Assembly: GCF_002532075.1 (NCBI RefSeq)
Contig: NZ_LYXE01000009.1
Span: forward strand, 58,858-122,857
DNA: 64,000 nt
Direction of reading: 5' to 3'
From: Candidatus Chloroploca asiatica
Lineage (GTDB): Bacteria > Chloroflexota > Chloroflexia > Chloroflexales > Chloroflexaceae
Of this stretch, positions 51,081 to 60,997 are shown one piece after another (position 1 is the stretch's first letter; every line of letters starts with the position of its first letter). The position numbers and the translations under genes are program-made. The notes under the pieces were generated by a model. The model saw nothing but the letters and a program-made list of their open reading frames with translations, did no database searches and had not been told where the DNA came from.

Positions 51081-52613
51081 ATGCAATGGTCAGATAAACA
51101 TGTGCTGGTGATGGGGTTGGGGGTTCACGGTGGCGGGCTTGGCGTGGCACGCTGGTTACTTGCCCAGGGTGCGCAAGTTACGGTGACAGACCTCGCCGAA
51201 CGCGAGTGGCTTGCTAGCTCGATCGAGGCGCTTGATACAGCGGCAAGCGCGCTCGGTACGAGCGTCCACTATACGCTGGGACGCCACGAGGATGCCGACC
51301 TCGCAGCGGCGGATCTGGTGGTTGTCAATCCGGCGGTGCGGCCTGACTCGCCCTGGCTCGCTCGGGCTGCCGAACTCGGGGTGCCGGTCGAGACCGAAAT
51401 GACGATCTTTTTGCGTACCTACGGCGGGCCGGTGCTGGGCGTTACTGGCACCAAAGGCAAAACGACCACGGCACTGATGTTGACCGCTATGCTCCGCGAA
51501 CGCTACCCTGCCACCCTTGCGGCAGGCAATCTGCGGGTCTCGGCCCTGGAAGCGCTGGAGCACCTGCCCGAAGGAACGCCGGTCGTGCTCGAATTGTCGA
51601 GTTTCCAACTCGAGCGGATGGGGGCGATCGGGCTGAGTCCCCAGTATAGCCTGCTCACCAATTTCTCGGGCGATCACCTCAACTGGCATGGCACCCTTGA
51701 GGCGTACGCAGCGGCCAAGCGGCAGATCTACTGGCACCAACAGGCTGAGGGGGCCGTCGTATTGAATGGAGCCGATGACGGTTCGGTCGACTACTACACG
51801 CTCTTTGATGAACAGGGCGCACGGCGCGGTGGTCAGGCGATCTGGGTTGGGGCGGGGCCACACTGGTCACGCGTACGCAGTCATTACCCGCAACCATCTG
51901 TTCGTGACGTCTCAACCCGCGTTGAGCTACGGCACGACGAGGTGATCTGGTATGACCTCGGGGGCAGAAGCGGCCCGGCCACCCCGGTTGAGGGCGAGGT
52001 TCTCTTCCGGCGCTCCGATCTACGGGTACCGGGCTGGCACAATCTCGCCAATGCCATGCAGGCAGCGGCCCTGGCACGCGCCTTTGGCCTCGCTAGCGCC
52101 GCTATCCAGCGCGCCCTCCAGCATTTTACTGGTGTTGAACATCGCCTCGAACTGGTACGTGAGCTTGACGGCGTTCATTATGTCAATGACACCACGGCAA
52201 CCAATCCGGCGGCAACCATTGCAGCCCTAGAGGCATTGACAACGCCGCTGGTACTGATTGCCGGGGGTGCCGACAAAGCCCTGGAGTTTACCAGCCTGGG
52301 GGCAGTAATTGCGCAGCGGGTCAAGGCCCTGATCTTACTCGAAGGGACAGCGACCACACGGCTCGCTGGCACCATCGCCCTCCACCGTCGCGACCTCCCC
52401 GTTGTTGGGCCGTTACCCGATCTCGGGACGGCACTGAACAGCGCACGCGAACTTGCCGAACCAGGTGATACGGTGCTCCTTTCGCCGGGATGTGCGAGTT
52501 TTGGCATGTTTCGGAACGAATTCCACCGGGGCGACATGTTTCGGCAATACGTCACCGCGCTGACGTCACAGCAAGAAGCTGACCCGCCCGAACAGACCCG
52601 AGCAGACACATAA
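51081..52613 (+). CDS. murD: UDP-MurNAc-L-alanine:D-glutamate ligase MurD
   Basis: A 510-residue Mur ligase that adds D-glutamate. The N-terminal Rossmann domain opens with VLVMGLGVHGGGLGVARWLL, the ATP loop is LGVTGTKGKTTTALMLTAML, and the C-terminal domain shows VHYVNDTTATNPAATIAALE and LIAGGADKALEFTSLG with VLLSPGCASFGMFRNEFHRG at the end. It is somewhat longer than usual owing to an insertion around residues 230-300. Starts 2 nt after mraY. Confidence 0.94.
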   Translation: MQWSDKHVLVMGLGVHGGGLGVARWLLAQGAQVTVTDLAEREWLASSIEALDTAASALGTSVHYTLGRHEDADLAAADLVVVNPAVRPDSPWLARAAELGVPVETEMTIFLRTYGGPVLGVTGTKGKTTTALMLTAMLRERYPATLAAGNLRVSALEALEHLPEGTPVVLELSSFQLERMGAIGLSPQYSLLTNFSGDHLNWHGTLEAYAAAKRQIYWHQQAEGAVVLNGADDGSVDYYTLFDEQGARRGGQAIWVGAGPHWSRVRSHYPQPSVRDVSTRVELRHDEVIWYDLGGRSGPATPVEGEVLFRRSDLRVPGWHNLANAMQAAALARAFGLASAAIQRALQHFTGVEHRLELVRELDGVHYVNDTTATNPAATIAALEALTTPLVLIAGGADKALEFTSLGAVIAQRVKALILLEGTATTRLAGTIALHRRDLPVVGPLPDLGTALNSARELAEPGDTVLLSPGCASFGMFRNEFHRGDMFRQYVTALTSQQEADPPEQTRADT

Positions 52614-52646
52614 CTACCTATGAAACTTGAGCACGACAGGAACGGC

Positions 52647-53447
52647 ATGATTGACAGGATTGGCCTGTACCGGTTGCACAACGACCCTTCACCCTCGTCA
52701 CCTCCCGATGAGCCATCAGGCCAGACGACAGCTACGGGATCAGGTGAACGCCCCAGAGTGATTGCAGTCTGGATTATTCTGGCGGCGATCATTGTTATCT
52801 ATATCCTGAGTAGTCTGTTGAGTGGGAGCCTGTTTCAACCAAGTTTACGGGCGCTCTTGGTTCTCGGGGCCAAAGAGAACAGCTTGATTGACCAGGGTCA
52901 GTACTGGCGTCTCTTGACCGCAACCTTTCTCCATGGCAACCTTGTCCATATCTTTTTCAACAGTTTCGCCCTCTATGCCCTCGGGCCCGAGAGTGAGCGC
53001 ATCTATGGCACAGGGCGCTTTCTCGCACTCTATTTCATTGCTGGCATCGGAGGAAGCGTCGCCTCGTACCTGATGTCACCCGTGCCATCGGTCGGAGCAA
53101 GTGGGGCTATCTTCGGGTTGATCGGGGGACTTGGGATCTTCTTCTATCTCAACCGTCAGATTCTGGGCGCCTGGGGGCGAGCACAGGTGCAGAGTATGGC
53201 GGCCATTGCCGGCATCAACCTCGTGATTGGCTTTTCGGCACCAGGTGTGATTGACAACTGGGGCCACCTGGGAGGCCTGATGGCTGGCCTTGCCGTCGGG
53301 TTTGCCCTCGCACCACGTCTGACCGTCAATCAGACCTGGTTTCCACCAACGCTTGTGCGTCATTTTGAAAGCTGGGGCTGGGGCATGGCCGTTGCCGTCT
53401 TTGCCGTCTTGAGTGCCCTGGCAGTCGTCCTTCCCGGAGCTAGTTAA
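52647..53447 (+). CDS. Rhomboid-family intramembrane serine protease
   Basis: A 266-residue membrane protease with about six to seven helices. The catalytic Ser is in SVGASGAIFGLIGG and the His in NWGHLGGLMAGLAVG; the HGNLVHIFFNSFAL block of helix 2 carries the conserved HxxxN-like residues. The hydrophilic N-terminus is Pro-rich. ATG 52647 has AGGAA upstream; ATG 52620 would add nine residues. A rhomboid between murD and ftsW is unusual in dcw clusters. Its substrate could be a division protein with a single helix, which is inference. Confidence 0.9.
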   Translation: MIDRIGLYRLHNDPSPSSPPDEPSGQTTATGSGERPRVIAVWIILAAIIVIYILSSLLSGSLFQPSLRALLVLGAKENSLIDQGQYWRLLTATFLHGNLVHIFFNSFALYALGPESERIYGTGRFLALYFIAGIGGSVASYLMSPVPSVGASGAIFGLIGGLGIFFYLNRQILGAWGRAQVQSMAAIAGINLVIGFSAPGVIDNWGHLGGLMAGLAVGFALAPRLTVNQTWFPPTLVRHFESWGWGMAVAVFAVLSALAVVLPGAS

Positions 53448-53479
53448 ATCCAGGGGAGGTTTGAGAAAGGGAAAAGCGC

Positions 53480-54742
53480 GTGACCGATCGCAGCACAAAG
53501 CCGGACTATGTCCTCCTGGCGACCGTCGGCTCGCTGGTAGCCTTCGGTCTCGTGATGGTTTATAGTGCCAGCTTCATCGAGGCGTTTGTCCTCCACAAAA
53601 ACCAGTATTTCTACCTCTTACGACAGTTGGTCGGGGCAGTCATCGGGACGGTGGGCTTGCTCATCGTGATGCGGATCGACTATAAAGTCTGGCGGAAATA
53701 CTCGGTTCACATCATGGGAATATGCCTGCTCTTGCTCTTCCTGGTGCTAATTTTGCCGGCTTCGATGACCGAAGTCAATGGGTCACGTTCGTGGATCCGC
53801 TTTGGCGAAGGCGGGGTCTTCGGTCTCTTTAGCATTCAGCCAGCCGAACTCGCGAAACTAGCCATCATCATCTACTTTGCCGACTGGCTCTCTCGACGGG
53901 GGGAGCATGTCGGCAACGTAAGCTATGGTCTCATCCCGTTCAGTGTCATGCTCGGGCTTGTCTGTGGCCTAGTGATGCTCCAGCCTGACCTGGGCACAGC
54001 GGTCATTCTGGTACTGATTGGCGGCGCCGTCTATTTTGCAGCTGGGGCCAATCTCTGGCACCTAGCGGGGGCCATTGGCACAGCAGTTCTAGCCTTCTGG
54101 ATGCTGGTCGGCGTGATGGGCGTACGCAACTACCGCATTCTGGCCTATTTGGATCCGTGGAAATACTACGACACCTTCGGGTTTCAGCCGATCCACGCGA
54201 TGTATGCGCTGGGCAACGGCGGCATCTTTGGGCTCGGCCTGGGGCAAGGGCGACAGAAGTTTCAGTGGTTGCCGCAGGCCCACACCGACACAATTTTTGC
54301 CATCATCGGCGAAGAGTTGGGGCTGATTGGCACGACGGCCATTCTGATCGCCTTTGCGATGATTGCGTACCGGGGTTATCGCATTGCCGGGCGCGCCCCT
54401 GATCCATTTGCCGCCCTGGTAGCCGTAGGCATTACCAGTTGGATCGTTATTCAAGCGATGGTCAACCTTGGCGTCACCACATCGCTCTTGCCTTTTACCG
54501 GATTAACCTTACCGTTTCTTTCGTATGGCAGTACGTCTCTCTACACGACCATGATCGGAGTGGGCATTTTGCTCAATATTTCCAAACACATGGTTGCAGG
54601 ACAGGCTCAGGAGAGTAGTGATGGCCCGTTCACCCGCCGTGGTTCCGCCTTGCGCTTCCTCGACCATCTTACTGTGTGGCGGGGGAACGGGCGGGCACGT
54701 CTATCCGGCGCTAGCAGTAGCCGCAGTGCTCGACGACGTTAA
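53480..54742 (+). CDS. ftsW: FtsW-type peptidoglycan glycosyltransferase
   Basis: A 420-residue SEDS-family polytopic enzyme that polymerises lipid II at the septum together with the class B PBP. Ten membrane helices are expected; hallmarks are LVMVYSAS, INVGSRSW-like NGSRSWIRFG, SIQPAELAKLAIIIY, MLQPDLGTAVI and LPFLSYGSTSLYT. GTG start. The last 40 codons overlap the murG start region and encode a basic, low-complexity tail (RGNGRARLSGASSSRSARRR) that is not typical of FtsW. Confidence 0.93.
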   Translation: MTDRSTKPDYVLLATVGSLVAFGLVMVYSASFIEAFVLHKNQYFYLLRQLVGAVIGTVGLLIVMRIDYKVWRKYSVHIMGICLLLLFLVLILPASMTEVNGSRSWIRFGEGGVFGLFSIQPAELAKLAIIIYFADWLSRRGEHVGNVSYGLIPFSVMLGLVCGLVMLQPDLGTAVILVLIGGAVYFAAGANLWHLAGAIGTAVLAFWMLVGVMGVRNYRILAYLDPWKYYDTFGFQPIHAMYALGNGGIFGLGLGQGRQKFQWLPQAHTDTIFAIIGEELGLIGTTAILIAFAMIAYRGYRIAGRAPDPFAALVAVGITSWIVIQAMVNLGVTTSLLPFTGLTLPFLSYGSTSLYTTMIGVGILLNISKHMVAGQAQESSDGPFTRRGSALRFLDHLTVWRGNGRARLSGASSSRSARRR

Positions 54743-55841
54743 AAGAAGCGTCAACCTCGGGCAAGCCCCTGTCTCGCTCGTCTATGTGGGAAGCGAAGGT
54801 GGTATGGAGGAACGCATTGTCGCACGGGAAAGTCAGTTGCCGTTTCGGGCCTTGCCCGCCGCAGCGCTACGCGGGCGCAACCCGGTGGCGCTGATGCGCG
54901 GGCTAGCCACAATGGTAGCAGGCACCCGCATGGCCCGGCGTTTACTCACCTCGCTTCAGCCACGTGCGATCCTGGGGACAGGCGGGTATGTCTGTGTACC
55001 GCTCTTTCTGGCTGCACGCAGCAAGGGTGTACCAACGATGATTTACTTGCCCGATGTGGTGCCTGGTCTGGCGGTAAAGATGCTGTCACGCATCGCGACG
55101 CTCACCGCCGTCAACGTCGAAGATGCCCTGCCTCGGCTTGGGCTGCAGGGCAACGACGCACGCGTGCGCGTGACGGGCTACCCTGTCCGCAGCGAATTAT
55201 TTGGGCAAGATCGGCCAACCTGCGTCAGCCGCTTTGCGCTTGATCCAGCGCTGCCCATCGTGTTAGTCTATGGAGGAAGCCGCGGTGCACGGAGCATCAA
55301 CCGGGCGATTGCAGCGCTCTTGCGAGCACTGCTCGAGCGGTGCCAACTGATCCATGTATGCGGGCGCGAAGGAGATGAAGTCTGGCTGAAAGAGGCTGCG
55401 GCGGCCTTGCCGCAAACCCTCCAGGCCCGCTATCGCCTCTACCCTTATCTCGAAGCAGAGACCGATGGCGCATCCCAACCATCAATGACCGCAGCCTTTG
55501 GTGCGGCTGACCTGAGCATCTGTCGGAGTGGCGCTTCGACCCTGGCTGAACTGCCCGCAGCAGCCCTGCCAGCCGTCCTTGTGCCGTATCCGTATGTGCA
55601 TCAGGATGAGAATGCTGATTACCTGGTGGAACGTGGCGCGGCAGTCAAAGTGGCTGATGCAGCCTTGCTGGGGTCGCATCAACCAGAAGAGGGGCCGCTC
55701 TTTGCTGCGGTCACCCGACTGCTCGACAATCCACTTGAACGTCAACGTATGGCCGAGCAGAGTCGGGCCCTGGCCCGTCCAGATGCGGCACGCCACCTGG
55801 CTGAAGCAGTGCTCAGCCTGGCCGCAAGGAGTTGTAGCTGA
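54621..55841 (+). CDS. murG: Lipid II-forming GlcNAc transferase MurG
   Basis: A 406-residue GT28 glycosyltransferase that adds GlcNAc to lipid I at the inner face of the membrane. The N-terminal glycine loop is ILLCGGGTGGHVYPALAVAA, with GTGGYVCVPLFLAA and YLPDVVPGLAVKML following; the donor site has VYGGSRGARSINRAIA and DLSICRSGASTLAELPAAAL, then VPYPYVHQDENADYL. ATG 54621 is chosen for AGGAGAG upstream. It overlaps ftsW by 122 nt, which is unusually long. Confidence 0.94.
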   Translation: MARSPAVVPPCASSTILLCGGGTGGHVYPALAVAAVLDDVKRSVNLGQAPVSLVYVGSEGGMEERIVARESQLPFRALPAAALRGRNPVALMRGLATMVAGTRMARRLLTSLQPRAILGTGGYVCVPLFLAARSKGVPTMIYLPDVVPGLAVKMLSRIATLTAVNVEDALPRLGLQGNDARVRVTGYPVRSELFGQDRPTCVSRFALDPALPIVLVYGGSRGARSINRAIAALLRALLERCQLIHVCGREGDEVWLKEAAAALPQTLQARYRLYPYLEAETDGASQPSMTAAFGAADLSICRSGASTLAELPAAALPAVLVPYPYVHQDENADYLVERGAAVKVADAALLGSHQPEEGPLFAAVTRLLDNPLERQRMAEQSRALARPDAARHLAEAVLSLAARSCS

Positions 55842-56551
55842 TGAATAACGCGACGGCTGCACACCCACTCTTGTTTGAAATGCCGCTGCTCCCTCTCGCG
55901 CAGGCGAGCTTTCAGGTCGATCTGGATAGTGCGCGGCTCCTGTTGATTTTGCTGGCCCTGGGGGGGTACTGGGGGTTTCAGCAGGGCTTTCGGAATATGA
56001 TTACGATCACCCTGTGGACGATTATCGCCTATCTGACAACGGTGCAGGGTGGCAATATTGTGGTTGAAATTCTTAACCGCTTTTGGGTCAACGGGCCGCG
56101 ACTCGCCGCTTTTGCGCTGGGACGTCCAGTAACTGAAGCTCCGGCGCTAGATGCCCTGATCACGACCGATTTTCAGGTTCCGCTCTTTTTTCGCATCGTG
56201 ATGTTTACGGTGCTCGTCTTGCTGGGTTTTTTCTTTGATCGTGCGGCAACCTGGCGCGGGGCACCAAGAGAGCCGCTGGCCAAGCCACTCGGGTTCTTTG
56301 CCGGGGTGCTTGTGCTGCAACTGTGGACTAACGCGGCGGTTGTGTTCTGGGAAACCTTTCGTGAGCAGGGAGGGACGTTGGGTGGACCAGTGGCTCAGGT
56401 GCTCAATACGCTACCAAATGTCAGCAACTTTTTGACTTCGTTGATTGTCATCTTTTTCCTGGTTCTGATGGTGTTGATTGTCTTCAATTTCCCGAAGGTC
56501 TGGAAGGGTGATGCGGGCGGCGGCGGCGGCGGCGGCGGCGGGAAGAGATAG
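55841..56551 (+). CDS. Unknown membrane protein with poly-glycine tail, between murG and murC
   Basis: A 236-residue protein with about four to five membrane segments (for example LLLILLALGGYWGFQQGFRN and IVMFTVLVLLGFFFDRA; last helix LIVIFFLVLMVLIVF). It ends in GDAGGGGGGGGGKR. The layout is CvpA-like (an early GxxxG-type helix, then helices of a colicin V production protein), but I cannot confirm that family. Its start overlaps the murG stop (TGATG) with AAGGAG upstream, so it is a fixed member of the cluster. Function unknown; a role in division-site membrane organisation is possible. Confidence 0.78.
   Translation: MNNATAAHPLLFEMPLLPLAQASFQVDLDSARLLLILLALGGYWGFQQGFRNMITITLWTIIAYLTTVQGGNIVVEILNRFWVNGPRLAAFALGRPVTEAPALDALITTDFQVPLFFRIVMFTVLVLLGFFFDRAATWRGAPREPLAKPLGFFAGVLVLQLWTNAAVVFWETFREQGGTLGGPVAQVLNTLPNVSNFLTSLIVIFFLVLMVLIVFNFPKVWKGDAGGGGGGGGGKR
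56516..56541 (+). repeat. GGC trinucleotide run encoding poly-glycine
   Basis: About eight to nine consecutive GGC codons at the 3' end of the unknown membrane protein gene. Such a run can change length by slippage. Confidence 0.85.
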
Positions 56552-56554
56552 CAT

Positions 56555-57973
56555 ATGCATTATCATCTGGTAGGAATTGCGGGCACAGGCTTCAGTGCGC
56601 TTGCCAATCTATTGCTCGATCAAGGTCACACGGTGAGTGGCTCGGATCGTGTTGCCAATCGTCAGACAGCGGCACTGATCGAACGAGGCGCGACAATCTA
56701 CCTGGGCCACAGCCCGGCGTATGTGCGAGGGGCCGATGCGCTTGTGGCAACCGCAGCCGTGACGGCTGACCATTGCGAGCTTGAAGCGGCGCGGGCAGCG
56801 GGCATGCCCGTGTTGAGCCGGGCTGACTTGTGGCGCGAGTGGTCGGCCCAACGGCGTGTGATCGCCATCGCCGGGACGCACGGCAAAACAACCACCAGTG
56901 CCATGGTCGCCGTAGCCCTCAGAGCTGCCGGGGTGCCTGCAGGGTATCTGATCGGGGCGGAAGTGCCTGAGCTTGGCGGCAATGCATTGTGGGGCGACCC
57001 TGCCACCCCTCTGGTGATCGAAGCGGATGAGTATGCCCAGGTATTTCTTGCGCTGAGCCCGGACGTGGCCGTGATCACAAATGTCGAATGGGATCACCCC
57101 GACTGTTACCCCGATGCCTCCGTCTATCATGAGACGTTTGCCCAGTTTGCGGCGGCGGTCGCCAAGCCGCAGCGCGTCATTCTCTGCGGTGATGATCAAG
57201 GGGCGATGAGCCTCGGGTTGCACGAAGCCGCACTGTATGGCATCGAAGAACGGCTCGCAACTGATCCAGTCTCGTGTCGCCTGGCCCCCTTTGATTGGAC
57301 TGCAAGCGGGGTACAGACGAATAAAGGTGGGGGCGTCACGTTTGATCTCTGGCGCTACGACCGACGCCGGATGGCCCAGCGACGCCTCGGCACGCAGAAC
57401 TTGCGTCTTTCGGGGCTGCATAATGTACGCAACGCCCTGGCTGCGCTGGCGGTCGTTGCGATGCTCGAGGGCGATCTGGCGGCAGCATCGGCTGCGCTCG
57501 CGAACTTTGGGGGAGCGCTACGCCGGTTTGAGCAGAAGGGTGAAGCCTGCGGTGTGCTGGTAATTGACGATTATGCCCATCATCCCACGGCTGTGCAAGC
57601 CACACTGTCAACGGCTCGCGCTGCCTATCCGGGGCGACGCCTGATCGCCTATCTTCAGCCGCACACCTTTAGCCGCACGACGGCGCTGAGCAATGTATGG
57701 ACAACAGCATGTGCGGCAGCCGATATCGTCCTGGTGGGCGATGTCTATGCGGCACGTGAAGAAGGTGACGCGACCGCCGCGTCACAAGAACTGGTAGCAC
57801 GTATGGCCGCAACCGGCCTTGATGTCCATCCGGTCGGTTCACTCGAACAGGCTCTCGACCACCTCGGTACGCTGGTACAGGCTGGCGATCTGGTTGTAAC
57901 AATGGGTGCTGGTGATAGTTCGCTTCTCGGCGTACGCCTGCTCGAAAGGTTACGCTACCAGGAAGTTGATTAG
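56555..57973 (+). CDS. murC: UDP-MurNAc:L-alanine ligase MurC
   Basis: A 472-residue Mur ligase that adds the first amino acid to UDP-MurNAc. The N-terminal Rossmann loop is YHLVGIAGTGFSALANLLLD, the ATP loop VIAIAGTHGKTTTSAMVAVA, then ITNVEWDHPDCYPD and LIAYLQPHTFSRTTALSNVW, with VIDDYAHHPTAVQATLSTAR as the MurC signature. Starts 3 nt after the preceding stop. Confidence 0.95.
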   Translation: MHYHLVGIAGTGFSALANLLLDQGHTVSGSDRVANRQTAALIERGATIYLGHSPAYVRGADALVATAAVTADHCELEAARAAGMPVLSRADLWREWSAQRRVIAIAGTHGKTTTSAMVAVALRAAGVPAGYLIGAEVPELGGNALWGDPATPLVIEADEYAQVFLALSPDVAVITNVEWDHPDCYPDASVYHETFAQFAAAVAKPQRVILCGDDQGAMSLGLHEAALYGIEERLATDPVSCRLAPFDWTASGVQTNKGGGVTFDLWRYDRRRMAQRRLGTQNLRLSGLHNVRNALAALAVVAMLEGDLAAASAALANFGGALRRFEQKGEACGVLVIDDYAHHPTAVQATLSTARAAYPGRRLIAYLQPHTFSRTTALSNVWTTACAAADIVLVGDVYAAREEGDATAASQELVARMAATGLDVHPVGSLEQALDHLGTLVQAGDLVVTMGAGDSSLLGVRLLERLRYQEVD

Positions 57974-57979
57974 GGGAAA

Positions 57980-58927
57980 ATGGGAACCATGCAGGTACCG
58001 TCGGGCGTACGTGAAGCTGAACCAATGCAACGTCACACTTCGTGGCGTACGGGTGGAATTGCCCGTTTTTATGCCGAGCCAACTAGTATGCACGAGGCCC
58101 AGGCCCTCGCAGACTGGGCACGTGAGATGGAGATGCCGCTGATCTGGGTCGGACGCGGCACCAATCTGCTTGTCCGCGAGGCTGGCTTTCCCGGGTTGAT
58201 CGCGGCCTATCGTGGTCAGGCCTGGGAGCTTGAAGAAAAGCAGGATGACGATCTCGTTCATCTGCGGATCGAGGCTGGGGCAACGATGACGAGCCTGGTA
58301 CGCCGCGTTGCCGCGATGGGTCTGGCCGGGCTCGAATGGGCTGAAGGCTTACCGGGCACCGTGGGTGGAGCCGTGGTTGGCAATGCCGGGTGTTACGGCG
58401 GCGATATGGCCGGAAGTCTGGTCAGCGCGGAAGTGCTCGGCGAAGCGCTTGAGGTCTGGCCAGTTGAGCAGATGGGCTACGGCTACCGAACGAGTGTCTT
58501 GAAGCACGGCGAGGCGGCTGCCGCAGCGGCAAGGCTCACCCAGGACGAACAGAGTTCACGTGAGTGGTGGCCGCAGCCTCCACTGGTAGTGGCCGCAACG
58601 TTTCGCCTCTTACGAAGTGATCCGGCTTCACTGCACAGCCGCATGGCCGCCATCGCAATCCAGCGCAAGGCACGCACGCCAGCGGGCAGTTCGTGTGGCA
58701 GTGTCTTCAAAAACCCGCCTGGTGATAGTGCCGGTCGCCTGATTGAACAGGTCGGACTGAAAGGCTTTATGCTTGGGGGGGCCATTGTCAGCCCGCTGCA
58801 CGCCAACTATATCATCAACACCGGCCAAGCAACCGCGACCGACATTCTCAACCTGATTCGCCATGTGCAACAAGAGGTTGAACAACAGACCGGGATCATG
58901 CTCGAACTGGAGGTACGGATCATATGA
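57980..58927 (+). CDS. murB: UDP-N-acetylenolpyruvoylglucosamine reductase MurB
   Basis: A 315-residue FAD enzyme that reduces enolpyruvyl-UDP-GlcNAc to UDP-MurNAc. FAD-binding signatures are [36 protein letters not shown] and [20 protein letters not shown]. The active-site segment is [20 protein letters not shown], followed by [20 protein letters not shown] and [12 protein letters not shown]. It is of the short type lacking the extra Tyr loop of E. coli MurB. ATG at 57980, with a second at 57989. Confidence 0.94.
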   Translation: MGTMQVPSGVREAEPMQRHTSWRTGGIARFYAEPTSMHEAQALADWAREMEMPLIWVGRGTNLLVREAGFPGLIAAYRGQAWELEEKQDDDLVHLRIEAGATMTSLVRRVAAMGLAGLEWAEGLPGTVGGAVVGNAGCYGGDMAGSLVSAEVLGEALEVWPVEQMGYGYRTSVLKHGEAAAAAARLTQDEQSSREWWPQPPLVVAATFRLLRSDPASLHSRMAAIAIQRKARTPAGSSCGSVFKNPPGDSAGRLIEQVGLKGFMLGGAIVSPLHANYIINTGQATATDILNLIRHVQQEVEQQTGIMLELEVRII

Positions 58928-60033
58928 AGAAGCAACGAACGGTAGCCGTCCTCTTTGGCGGACAGAGTGGCGAGCATGAAGTGTCACTGGTCTCGGCCCA
59001 TGCCGTGATGAAGGCGCTCGACCCAGAAAAATACGACGTGCTGCCAATTGGCATCCGCAAAGACGGACGCTGGCTCGCTGGGCCGGGGGCGCATGCGGCC
59101 CTCGTTGCCGAGGCCAACCCGATCATGCTGCCGACGAGCTTTATCAGCGCGTCAGAGAGCGACGTTACGCCAGGTCCGGTTGCGCACCTGACCTCGATGG
59201 TTCCGGATAGCGGGATGCCGAGTGTGGCGCGCCTCTTGCCACCAGGGATCGATGTGGTCTTTCCGGTCTTACACGGACCAAAAGGCGAAGACGGCACCAT
59301 TCAGGGCTTGTTGGAACTGGCGGCCTTGCCGTATGTCGGTTGTGGCGTGGCCGCAAGTGCCGTCGGGATGGACAAAGCCCTAATGAAAGCCGCTTTTGCC
59401 GCCGCCGACTTGCCTTTGCTGCCCTGGTTACTGGTACGGCGGCGTGACTTCGACCGTGCGCCGAGCGAAGTCTGCGAGCGCATTGAAGCCGCGCTGGACT
59501 ATCCAGTCTTTGTCAAACCAGCCAATATGGGCAGTAGTGTCGGGGTGAGCAAAGCAACGAACCGGGCAAGTCTACGAACGGCACTGGTCGAAGCAGGTCG
59601 CTATGACCAACGCATCGTGGTGGAACAAGGGATTGCCGCCCGCGAAATCGAGGTAAGCATCCTTGGCAATGAAGACCCGCTTGCCAGCACACCAGGTGAA
59701 ATTGTCCCTTCAGGCGAGTGGTACGACTACGAGGCCAAATATATTGATGATGCGTCCAAAACGTATATTCCGGCCCCCATCGACCATGCCCAGACGGCGC
59801 GGGTTCAAGAACTGGCCATCAAAGCATTTCAGGCGATTGATGGTGCGGGGTTGGCGCGGGTCGACTTCTTGCTCGACAAGCAGAGCGGCGAATTATGGTT
59901 GAACGAAGTCAATACGATGCCAGGTTTTACCCCGATCAGTATGTACGCCAAAATGTGGTCGGCTGATGGGCTAGCGTATCCAACCTTGCTTGACCGGCTG
60001 ATTGAACTGGCGTTAAGCCGGACAAAGGAGTAG
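58924..60033 (+). CDS. ddl: D-alanine--D-alanine ligase
   Basis: A 369-residue ATP-grasp ligase that makes the D-Ala-D-Ala dipeptide used by MurF. Motifs: [72 protein letters not shown] and [20 protein letters not shown]. The long N-terminal domain is normal for DdlA-like enzymes. Starts in ATGA overlap with the murB stop. Confidence 0.96.
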   Translation: MKKQRTVAVLFGGQSGEHEVSLVSAHAVMKALDPEKYDVLPIGIRKDGRWLAGPGAHAALVAEANPIMLPTSFISASESDVTPGPVAHLTSMVPDSGMPSVARLLPPGIDVVFPVLHGPKGEDGTIQGLLELAALPYVGCGVAASAVGMDKALMKAAFAAADLPLLPWLLVRRRDFDRAPSEVCERIEAALDYPVFVKPANMGSSVGVSKATNRASLRTALVEAGRYDQRIVVEQGIAAREIEVSILGNEDPLASTPGEIVPSGEWYDYEAKYIDDASKTYIPAPIDHAQTARVQELAIKAFQAIDGAGLARVDFLLDKQSGELWLNEVNTMPGFTPISMYAKMWSADGLAYPTLLDRLIELALSRTKE

Positions 60034-60038
60034 CCTTT

Positions 60039-60866
60039 ATGTCGCGAGAGATGGCAACCCGACGTCGTCGCCCCGCTCAACCGGTGCCAGGCCAGCAGGC
60101 TACACCGGGGCCGTGGCGTTCGTTACTCACCTGGGTAACGAGCGGGCGCATCGTGGGCCTGCTGCTCTTCGTGGCTGCGACCGCAGGGCTCGGGTATGTC
60201 TTTACCAATGCCAGGTTCAGCGTGCAGCAGATCAAGGTAGAAGGCTACCAAGCGCTTGACGCCGAAACGATTGTCGGACTGGCGGGTATTCGTGGGCATT
60301 CGATCTGGTTTGTTGACCAGCAGGGTGCGCTGGCCCGCCTCAAAGAGAATGCCTATATCGCCTCGGCCTCACTGACCATAGCATTCCCGGATCAAGCAAC
60401 GATCCAGATCATCGAACGCCGCCCGGAAGTGCGCTGGCAAGCAGGAGGCATCCAGTATCTGGTTGATGCGAGTGGGAAAGTGCTTGATGCTGCGCAGGAA
60501 CCGGCAGAAAACGACGTTCTTGTCATCATTGACACATCGCATGCCCAACTGAGTCCGAATGAACATCTCGATCTTGATGCCATTCAACTTGCCCAGGTGC
60601 TGGCCCTCCGGCTCCCGATTGAACTAGGCTTCACCCCGGCGCAGATCGGCTGGGATTATGGGTTGGGGGTGTATGTACGCACCACCATTGGCCAAACCAT
60701 TGTGTTTGGGCCAAGCGAAGAGCTTGAGCGCAAACTAGCGATCCTGACGTTGCTCCTCAATGAACAGACCGAATTTACCTATCTTGATCTCCGTCCTGCA
60801 ACACCATTTTACCAGTACCGCCCCGAGATGCTCCAAGCACCAGCAACGAGTGAACCAGAGCCATAG
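60039..60866 (+). CDS. ftsQ: Cell division protein FtsQ/DivIB
   Basis: A 275-residue bitopic protein with a basic cytoplasmic tail (TRRRRPAQPVPGQQ), one membrane helix (about 40-58), a POTRA domain (FSVQQIKVEGYQALDAETIV, then GHSIWFVDQQGALARLKENA) and a beta domain ending near FTYLDLRPATPFYQ. It links FtsL/FtsB to the septal synthase. AAAGGAG precedes the ATG. It begins 5 nt after ddl. Confidence 0.93.
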   Translation: MSREMATRRRRPAQPVPGQQATPGPWRSLLTWVTSGRIVGLLLFVAATAGLGYVFTNARFSVQQIKVEGYQALDAETIVGLAGIRGHSIWFVDQQGALARLKENAYIASASLTIAFPDQATIQIIERRPEVRWQAGGIQYLVDASGKVLDAAQEPAENDVLVIIDTSHAQLSPNEHLDLDAIQLAQVLALRLPIELGFTPAQIGWDYGLGVYVRTTIGQTIVFGPSEELERKLAILTLLLNEQTEFTYLDLRPATPFYQYRPEMLQAPATSEPEP

Positions 60867-60997
60867 CACAAGTGAAAGCGTCAGTCCATCTGGAATCCTG
60901 AGCGCATGTGTGAAACGAAACGTTCGATTGGAAGGAAGCTACAACACCCTTTTTGCTGGTTGTTTGCGAGCCAACGAGCGAAAAGACAGAGGCATCT

